Below are positions 58,651-64,000 of a DNA stretch of 64,000 nt, piece by piece. The position numbers and the translations under genes are program-made. Each line of letters opens with the position of its first letter. The stretch's first letter is position 1. Below the pieces are notes generated by a model. It saw nothing but the letters and a program-made list of their open reading frames with translations. It did not search any database and was not told the DNA's origin. The DNA is from Streptomyces sp. M92 (GTDB taxonomy: Bacteria; Actinomycetota; Actinomycetes; Streptomycetales; Streptomycetaceae), in NCBI RefSeq assembly GCF_028473745.1, contig NZ_CP101137.1, positions 7,447,501 through 7,511,500 of the forward strand, given 5' to 3'.

Positions 58651-59511
58651 GTGGACGACGAACACGACGGCGACTTGCTGACCATCGGGGCGTTCGCCGC
58701 GCGGGCCCGGCTGTCGGCCAAGGCCCTGCGGCTGTACGACCGTATGGGCCTGCTGGTGCCCGACCACGTGGACGAGGTCACCGGCTACCGCTACTACCGC
58801 CCCGGCCAGATCGAACGCGCCCGGCTCGTGGCCCTGCTGCGCCGGCTGGACATGCCGCTGGCGCGGGTCGCGGAGGTGGTGCGCGCGGACGGGCCGGAGG
58901 GCGCGGGACTGCTCGACGCCTACTGGTCCGGGGTCGAGGCCCGGCTGGCCGGGCAGCGGACGCTCGCCGACTACCTCCGTGGACGCCTTTCGGGAAGGAG
59001 TTCCGGGATGGACGGGAAGTTCGTGGTCGAGACGGTGGACGTGTCCGGACGGGTGGTGATCAGCGAGACCCGGCACACCCTGGCGGACGAGCTGCCGGCC
59101 TGGATCGGCGCGTCGCTGGAGCGGCTGGAGGAGGCGGCGCGGGGCTGCGGGGGTGTGACGGCGGCGCCGTTCGTCGTGTACCACTCCGAGGTGTCGGAGG
59201 AGAGTGACGGCCCGGCGGAGACGTGCGTGCCGGTCGCCGACGAGGCGGCGGCCCGGGCGTGGTGCGAGGAGCGGGGGCGGGCCTGGCAGACGCGGGTGCG
59301 GGTGGAGCCGGCCCAGCGGCTGGCCTACACCCGGATCACCAAGGCGCAGGTGGCCTATCCGCAGATCCTGGCCGCGTTCGCGGCGGTGGAGGAGTGGATC
59401 GCGGCCCAGGGGCTGACGGTGGCGGGGCCGTGCCGTGAGGTGTACTTCGCCGACTGGGAGGCGGCGGGTCCCGGGGACCCGGTGTGCGACATCGCGTTCC
59501 CCGTGAGCTGA
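58651..59511 (+). CDS. MerR regulator with GyrI-like effector domain
   Basis: The protein is 286 aa from GTG 58651 with GGAGG 8 nt upstream. The MerR head reads LLTIGAFAARARLSAKALRLYDRMGLLVPDHVDEVTGYRYYR (in part: LSAKALRLYDRMGLL, TGYRYYRPGQIERA). A coiled dimer helix follows, then a GyrI/SOUL-like ligand domain (about residues 125-286: FVVETVDVSGRVV, CREVYFADWEAAG). This is the BmrR/BltR layout, sensing cationic or hydrophobic drugs. The target promoter is not identified. Confidence 0.9.
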   Translation: MDDEHDGDLLTIGAFAARARLSAKALRLYDRMGLLVPDHVDEVTGYRYYRPGQIERARLVALLRRLDMPLARVAEVVRADGPEGAGLLDAYWSGVEARLAGQRTLADYLRGRLSGRSSGMDGKFVVETVDVSGRVVISETRHTLADELPAWIGASLERLEEAARGCGGVTAAPFVVYHSEVSEESDGPAETCVPVADEAAARAWCEERGRAWQTRVRVEPAQRLAYTRITKAQVAYPQILAAFAAVEEWIAAQGLTVAGPCREVYFADWEAAGPGDPVCDIAFPVS

Positions 59512-59524
59512 GCCGGACTGAACA

Positions 59525-59565
59525 GAGCCCTCTCGGCAAGGTCGGCGAACTGGTCGAGAGGGCTC
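59525..59565. terminator. Convergent terminator between MerR and DUF397 genes
   Basis: GAGCCCTCTCG and CGAGAGGGCTC form an 11-bp stem around a 19-nt loop in the 88-bp convergent gap. Confidence 0.8.
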
Positions 59566-59599
59566 CGTCGGCTGTGCTGCCGGTTGGTGCGTGGAGCCG

Positions 59600-59791
59600 T
59601 TACTCCTTGACCGAGGTGACGAAGGCGTTCCACGCGTCGGCGGGGAAGGCCAGCGTCGGCCCCCCGGGAACCTTGGAGTCACGGACGGCGAGTGCCGCCA
59701 CGACCGGCGACTTGACCTCGACGCACGCGCCGTTGCCCCCGGAGTAGGAGGACTTGATCCACGATTCCTGGGTGCCCTGGAGAATTGCCAT
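59600..59791 (-). CDS. DUF397 protein
   Basis: The protein is 63 aa from ATG 59791 (GGAG upstream). It has the DUF397 pattern WIKSSYSGGNGACVEVK, VAVRDSK-like LAVRDSKVPGGPTLAF and WNAFVTSVK at the end. Such small proteins usually accompany an XRE/DUF5753 regulator in Streptomyces (AbaA/WhiJ-type pairs) and modulate it, with effects on development or antibiotics. It lies 176 nt downstream of such a regulator. Confidence 0.93.
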   Translation of the reverse strand: MAILQGTQESWIKSSYSGGNGACVEVKSPVVAALAVRDSKVPGGPTLAFPADAWNAFVTSVKE

Positions 59792-59967
59792 GTCTGCTCC
59801 GATGGTGAGTCGCTGAGTGTGGTTCACGCCAATGACGCTTGATCTTTGGCGTGATCGACGCTACTCGCTGACTTCGCCGTACGGAGCAGCCATTCACCCG
59901 ACCGGGTGGCATATTCCAGGTGACTCTTCCTGTACCGCGTACCAGGGCTGTACCATCCGCCACCGCG

Positions 59968-60855
59968 TCAGCGGGCGTACTCCTTCGCCACGTCCTCGAT
60001 GCGCCGCCGCGACTCGTCCACGTTCAGGGCCTGCGCCCGCAAGTGCTCGTACATCACCGTGTACTTCTGCACGTCCGGGGCCTTCTCCAGGTACAGGTCG
60101 CTGGTGACGCCCTCGATGTAGACGACGCTGGAGTCGGCGGTGTCGGCGAACTCCAGGATCGAGTACTGGCCGTTGATGCCCGGGTGTCCCCCGACGTCGA
60201 ACGGCAGCACCTGCACGGTGATGTGCGGCAGCTGCGACATCTCGGCGACGTGCTCCAGCTGCTCGCGCATCACCTGCTTGCTGCCCACCACCCGGCGCAG
60301 GCAGGCCTCGTCGAGGACCACCCACAGCCGCAGTGGGTTGGTCTCCGCCGTGACGCGCTCCTGACGCCGTATCCGGACCTGGACGCGTTTCTCCACGTCG
60401 GCGACCGGCGTCTCGGGCAGGGCGCCCTGGATCAGCGCCTCGGCGTAGGACCGGGTCTGGAGCAGACCGGTGATGATCTGGGGTTCGTAGGTCCGCAGCG
60501 ACTCGGCGTCGGTCTCCAGGCCGATGTAGACGCTGTACGGGATGTCGCCGAAGGCGTGCCACCAGCCCTGCTGGCGGGAGTCCTTCGCCATCTCCATCAG
60601 CGAGTCGACCATCCGCTGGTCCTCGACCTCGTACACCCCGCACAGGTCGCGGACGTCGCGCTGGCTGATGCTGCGCCGGCCGTTCTCCAGGCGGCTGATC
60701 TTCGACTGCGAGACCAGCAGCCGCTCCGCCACCTCCTCGGCCGTCATGCCCTTGAGCTCACGGAGCCTGCGCAGCTCCTGGCCCAGCCGGCGCCGCCTGA
60801 CGGTGGGATTGACATTGGACGCCACGGGACGTGCACCTCCGGCTGCGTGACTCAT
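59968..60855 (-). CDS. XRE-family regulator with DUF5753 domain
   Basis: The protein is 295 aa from ATG 60855. The HTH reads LGQELRRLRELKGMTAEEVAERLLVSQSKISRLENGRR (in part: MTAEEVAERLLVSQSKISRL). The DUF5753 part begins around residue 105 (YEPQIITGLLQTRSYAEALI) and includes PHITVQVLPFDVGGHPG. This is the WhiJ-like family, with about 25 copies in each Streptomyces, paired with a DUF397 protein. Some pairs repress development. Confidence 0.93.
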   Translation of the reverse strand: MSHAAGGARPVASNVNPTVRRRRLGQELRRLRELKGMTAEEVAERLLVSQSKISRLENGRRSISQRDVRDLCGVYEVEDQRMVDSLMEMAKDSRQQGWWHAFGDIPYSVYIGLETDAESLRTYEPQIITGLLQTRSYAEALIQGALPETPVADVEKRVQVRIRRQERVTAETNPLRLWVVLDEACLRRVVGSKQVMREQLEHVAEMSQLPHITVQVLPFDVGGHPGINGQYSILEFADTADSSVVYIEGVTSDLYLEKAPDVQKYTVMYEHLRAQALNVDESRRRIEDVAKEYAR

Positions 60856-61163
60856 AGCTGCCACTTTGCGTATCTGCTGCTGAGCAGACTGCCACCAAGG
60901 TGCTTCGCACCGCTGGGAAACGGTCGATATGCGCCGCGTACACGCCGGTTCCGGGCGCCACCCGCACACATGGCCGCCATATGGCCGCGCGGGGCGGCGG
61001 AACCTTTCCGCTGTCCGGCTGCGCGCGGACGTGCGGTCGGTCCCACCGCCCCGCGCGGACCTGCGGCTCCCGTGACCGGGCTCGGGGACTGGTGGTGCGG
61101 CGGTGCGGTGATGCGGTCGTGCGGTGATGCGGTCGTGCGGTGATGCGGTGGGGCTCGTGCGGC
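60856..61163. repeat. Intergenic stretch with three 16-bp tandem repeats
   Basis: Units GTGCGGTGATGCGGTC at 61103-61118, 61119-61134 and 61135-61150 (last base changed) lie near the GPP34 gene stop. Upstream, the gap between the XRE start and the repeats includes TTTGCG and CATATGG palindromic bits but no gene I can support. Confidence 0.7.
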
Positions 61164-61922
61164 TCAGTGGGCCGCCGCGCGGGCCATGGATCCGTGGCGT
61201 GGCTGCGCCGGAACACCGCGGGCGGGTTCCGGGGCCGTCCTGGCGCCCGGTCCCGCGGCCTGGCGGCCGGCCGGTGCCGGGCTGCGGCGTGGCTGGGCCG
61301 CCGCGCCGTTCTGGACGTCCATCACCGCGTGCGCCACCAGGCCGCCCATGGGGTCGTGCCTGATGAGGTCCCGCAGCCGGGACCGTGACGAACGCCCTTC
61401 GTTGCCCGGGTAGAGGTGCTTGCCGAGACCGACCGCGTGGGCCAGCGCGGCGAGCGCCGCGGTCCGCGGGTCCGGCGGTACGCCGGTGCGGATCGCCGAG
61501 TCCAGCCGGGCCTTGATCTCCCTGCTGATCGCCGTGTCCGTCGCCTGGTAGCGAGTCGTCGGCAGCACCCCGCACATCTGGCCCTCCACGGCATGCACCA
61601 TGCCGCATCGCTCCAGATGCGAGAGGTAGGTCTGGCGCAGCCCCAGGCGGGGCCCGCCGATCCAGTTGACCGCCCGTACGGGGGCGCCGCGCCTTCGCAG
61701 CAACTCCAACGCGCAGTCCAGTGTTGGATCTCCTGTCGGCCGTGGGGCCACCACGGCGATACGATCCCCGTCTGGGGCTATACGTCCGGCCAGCGCCAGC
61801 TCCACCAGCTGCGCTCCGGCCAGACCGAGGTCGAGCGACTGCGGCTGCGCGGTGGTACCCGTGGTCGGGTCCAACGCCAGCAGCAGAAGCTCCTCCGGAA
61901 GTGTTCTGCGGCTCCTGCCCAT
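61164..61922 (-). CDS. GPP34 (GOLPH3-like) family protein
   Basis: The protein is 252 aa from ATG 61922 with GGGGAGG upstream. It starts with the GPP34 hallmark LPEELLLLALDPTTG, then LAGAQLVELALAGRI, and LGLRQTYLSHLERCGMV. The C-terminal ~45 residues are Pro/Arg/Ala-rich and probably disordered. Eukaryotic GOLPH3 binds PI4P and glycosyltransferases at the Golgi; bacterial members are abundant in Streptomyces, where their role is not established. It is divergent from the carboxypeptidase gene. Confidence 0.88.
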   Translation of the reverse strand: MGRSRRTLPEELLLLALDPTTGTTAQPQSLDLGLAGAQLVELALAGRIAPDGDRIAVVAPRPTGDPTLDCALELLRRRGAPVRAVNWIGGPRLGLRQTYLSHLERCGMVHAVEGQMCGVLPTTRYQATDTAISREIKARLDSAIRTGVPPDPRTAALAALAHAVGLGKHLYPGNEGRSSRSRLRDLIRHDPMGGLVAHAVMDVQNGAAAQPRRSPAPAGRQAAGPGARTAPEPARGVPAQPRHGSMARAAAH

Positions 61923-62126
61923 CCATGCCTCCCCGCGTGGATGACAGACAGGGTGACCCCTCTCACATTGGTCTGTCGAGGGTGCGTGACCGCTTCGTAG
62001 TGGAACCAGTAGGTATGTCGTTCTCGTCTACCGCGTGGGTTCCACCCGTACACAGGACACTGGTACATGGTTCCGGTACGGGTTCGGTAGCGCACACGAG
62101 GCGTGCGGCGCATGGAGGAGGCATCG

Positions 62127-64000
62127 GTGGCGGGCGAGTCCCCCGACAGGTCGAAGCAGCACGGGTCGTCGGAAGAACCGACGTCGGGGAGCGCGGGTCC
62201 GGTTCCCGAAGCCAGGACCGGGGCGAGCGAGACGCGTGATCCGCGGCTGTCGGTGGTGCGGGAGGACGCGAAGCCTTCGGCGTCCGCCGGGTCCGGGGAG
62301 TCGCGCGGCGGGGTCGACACGGCCACCCGGGTGCTGTCGGTCCGCGACACGCAGGACGGCGACGCGGCGAGCACCGGGGGCGGTTCCTCCGAGGAGTCCG
62401 GCGACTCCGCTACGTCCGGGAGCGCCGGGTCCTCCACCGCGGCCGAGGACTCCGACGCCGCCGAGGACGAGCCCGCGGGTCCCGCCGCCGCGAGCGACGG
62501 ACGGCTCAGGGACGCCGTCGCGGCGTGGGTGGCGACCGCCGAGGAACGGGCCGCCGCGAACGCACGGCACGGGGACGCGGAGGGCGACGACGAGGACCCG
62601 CCCGGCGCGGGGGCCGCCGGGGGCGTCAGGGCTGACGCCGACGAGGCCCCGGACAGGTCCGGCCGCACGGCTGCGGACGCCGGCACCCCCCGGGGCACCG
62701 GCGCGCTCACCACCGCCGGGCAGAAGACCGACGGCGAGAACGGCACGCCCGGCGACGACAAGACCGCCGCCAGCGGCGGGCGGGACACCGCCGCCGCCAC
62801 GCACGCCGACACCCCCCGGGACACCGACGCACTCACCACCGCCGGGCAGAAGACCGACGGCGAGAACGGCACGCCCGGCGACGACAAGACCGCCGCCAGC
62901 GGCGGGCGGGACACCGCCGCCGCCACGCACTCCGACACCCCCCGGGACACCGACGCACTCACCACCGCCGGACAGAAGACCGACGGCGAAACGCCTGCAG
63001 GCGAGCGCGCTGTCTCGGACGCCGACGAGGCACCGGACGGTGGCGCGGTCGCGGACGCCGGTGCGGGCTCCGAGGCGCCGCGGGACGGGGCGAAGCCCGC
63101 GGTCGGCGCTGGTGCCACGGCGGACGACGAGCCGGCCCCCGAGAACGACGCCGCCCGCCCCGCCGACGGCGAGAGCAGCCAGGGGACCCACTCGGACGGT
63201 GCCGCCCCCCGGGACACCGGCGCGCTCACCACGGCCAGGCAGGAGACCGACGGCGAGACCGCCGCCGCCACGGACGCCGACGAGGCCCTGGATGGGTCAG
63301 GCGGCACGGCTGCGGGCGCGCTCACCACCGCCGGACAGGAGACCGACGGCGAGACGTCCGCAGGCGGGCGCGCCGCCTCGGACGCCGACGGGAAGCCCGG
63401 CGACGGCGCGACGCCCGCGGTCGGCGCAAAGCCGGACGGTGACGGTGAGGCCGCCGGCAAGGCGGCCGGTGGGGATCAGCCCACCGCCGTCTTCAAGGCG
63501 CCGCGGCCCCCCGCGCGCGAGGTCGACCAGCCGACGACCATGCTGAGGCTCGGCGGGAGCGCCGAGAGCGACGCCGAGCGGACCAGCAAGTTCGTGGCCC
63601 TCCGGCAGCCGGACGACCCGGCGACCCGCAAGCCCCCGCAGAGCGCGCCGCAGTCTCCCCGTACCGGAACCACCACGGCCGTACCGCAGGTCGGGCCGGA
63701 GCGGACCACGCAGCAGCCGCTGCCGCCGAAGCCTCCGCTGGACCTGCTGGCGGAGCTGACGAACACCCCGCCGCCACCGGAGACCCCGCTGCGCACGACG
63801 GTGCGCCGGGTCAAGATCTGGACGCCGCTGGTCCTGCTCCTGGTGGTCATCCTCGGCGTGGTGCAGTCCATGCGCCCGCTGCCCGCGCCGGAGCTGGACC
63901 TCACGGCGCAGGAGAGCTTCACCTTCGAGGGCGGCAAGCCCGAGATCCCGTGGCCGTCCAGCGGGCAGGCGGCGCTGGACGTGCAGGGCATCGGCACCTT
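62127..64000 (+). CDS. dacA: D-alanyl-D-alanine carboxypeptidase, N-terminal part (3' end outside window)
   Basis: The frame is open from GTG 62127 to the right edge. GGAGGAGG lies just upstream of this GTG; ATG 62112 is in frame but lacks such a site. The first ~550 residues are acidic, Gly/Ala/Thr/Asp-rich and repeat-bearing, hence cytosolic and disordered. One membrane helix (WTPLVLLLVVILGVVQSM) follows near residue 570. Then comes the start of an extracellular domain (FTFEGGKPEIPWPSSGQAAL), which fits the N-terminus of Streptomyces serine carboxypeptidases. The catalytic SxxK region is beyond the window, so the enzyme name rests on recall of this family. Confidence 0.7.
   Translation, partial: MAGESPDRSKQHGSSEEPTSGSAGPVPEARTGASETRDPRLSVVREDAKPSASAGSGESRGGVDTATRVLSVRDTQDGDAASTGGGSSEESGDSATSGSAGSSTAAEDSDAAEDEPAGPAAASDGRLRDAVAAWVATAEERAAANARHGDAEGDDEDPPGAGAAGGVRADADEAPDRSGRTAADAGTPRGTGALTTAGQKTDGENGTPGDDKTAASGGRDTAAATHADTPRDTDALTTAGQKTDGENGTPGDDKTAASGGRDTAAATHSDTPRDTDALTTAGQKTDGETPAGERAVSDADEAPDGGAVADAGAGSEAPRDGAKPAVGAGATADDEPAPENDAARPADGESSQGTHSDGAAPRDTGALTTARQETDGETAAATDADEALDGSGGTAAGALTTAGQETDGETSAGGRAASDADGKPGDGATPAVGAKPDGDGEAAGKAAGGDQPTAVFKAPRPPAREVDQPTTMLRLGGSAESDAERTSKFVALRQPDDPATRKPPQSAPQSPRTGTTTAVPQVGPERTTQQPLPPKPPLDLLAELTNTPPPPETPLRTTVRRVKIWTPLVLLLVVILGVVQSMRPLPAPELDLTAQESFTFEGGKPEIPWPSSGQAALDVQGIGT
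62684..63000 (+). repeat. 126-bp near-identical direct repeats inside the dac gene
   Basis: A 42-codon unit beginning ACCCCCCGGG and containing CACCACCGCCGGGCAGAAGA occurs 2.4 times; equivalent bases are at 62718, 62844 and 62970. Copies are almost identical, so the duplication is recent or gene-converted. Degraded relatives (ALTTAxQxTDGET) recur near 63220 and 63325. Confidence 0.9.

Noticed and set aside
61986..62126. ECF sigma-E promoter upstream of the carboxypeptidase (GGAAC near 62000)
   Set aside because: No GTC or CGTT occurs at the required 15-16 nt distance on either strand.
62684..63000. Possible CRISPR-like direct repeats
   Set aside because: The repeats are 126 bp, contiguous, in frame and inside a coding region without spacers; no cas genes are present.
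61778..63460. 560-codon minus-strand frame and 503-codon plus-strand frame over the carboxypeptidase start
   Set aside because: Both are Ser/Val/Ala or Arg/Pro/Thr low-complexity shadows. The frame from 62127 has the ribosome site, a membrane helix and continues to the window edge.

Overview
The window is typical high-GC Streptomyces chromosome. The signs are very high GC at third codon positions, frequent GTG and TTG starts, ATGA and GTGA gene overlaps, a sigma factor that reads as HrdD, an XRE/DUF397 regulator pair, a DUF6227 protein, an LAxTG surface protein and many TetR/MarR/MFS pairs. There is no plasmid origin, prophage, CRISPR array or biosynthetic megasynthase. Both edges cut genes: a tricorn protease on the left and a PBP4-type D-Ala-D-Ala carboxypeptidase on the right.

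Layout. 1-6.6 kb: end of the tricorn gene, then a translationally coupled BVMO / alpha-beta hydrolase / SDR operon facing a MerR gene. 6.65-6.9 kb: a 254-bp element whose terminal inverted repeats supply the stop codons of both flanking genes. 6.9-10.3 kb: exonuclease III, an acetyltransferase, an LAxTG protein and tRNA-Ala(CGC). 10.4-16.5 kb: the conserved actinobacterial fthC / galU-moeA(glp)-moaC-mogA-rimJ-sepX(glpR) cluster, linking molybdopterin and UDP-glucose metabolism with a gephyrin-like division system. 16.6-25.7 kb: membrane-anchored penicillin acylase, cation/proton antiporter, MFS, CIRCE-controlled FmdB protein, MTA phosphorylase, a frameshifted SAF-domain gene and mscL. 25.9-28 kb: an ltrA gene broken by a TnpB-only IS element with loss of its centre. 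28-41 kb: P1 peptidase, L,D-transpeptidase, DUF6227, the fruR-fruK-fruA regulon with an unexpected extra ORF, a DHA2 efflux gene with a WYL regulator, a TetR regulator, and hrdD with a textbook sigma-R promoter. 41-48.8 kb: resistance and stress pairs (PAT-like acetyltransferase, LigB-type dioxygenase/MarR, DHA2/TetR), a secreted M6 metalloprotease and a tandem IclR protein.

After tRNA-Arg(CCT) at 48.8 kb the content is more accessory. It holds a stand-alone ScoMcrA-type head domain coupled to a four-helix membrane protein, then a streptogramin-type resistance block (TetR and DHA2 pump on one strand; Vgb lyase, Vat acetyltransferase and a DUF5701 gene on the other). A PP2C phosphatase, an MFS gene facing an ArsR-like regulator with an in-frame stop, a glutathione peroxidase, a MerR/GyrI-like regulator, an XRE plus DUF397 pair, a GPP34-fold protein and the repeat-rich start of the carboxypeptidase follow. 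Function calls rest on reading motifs and gene order; no database search was run.
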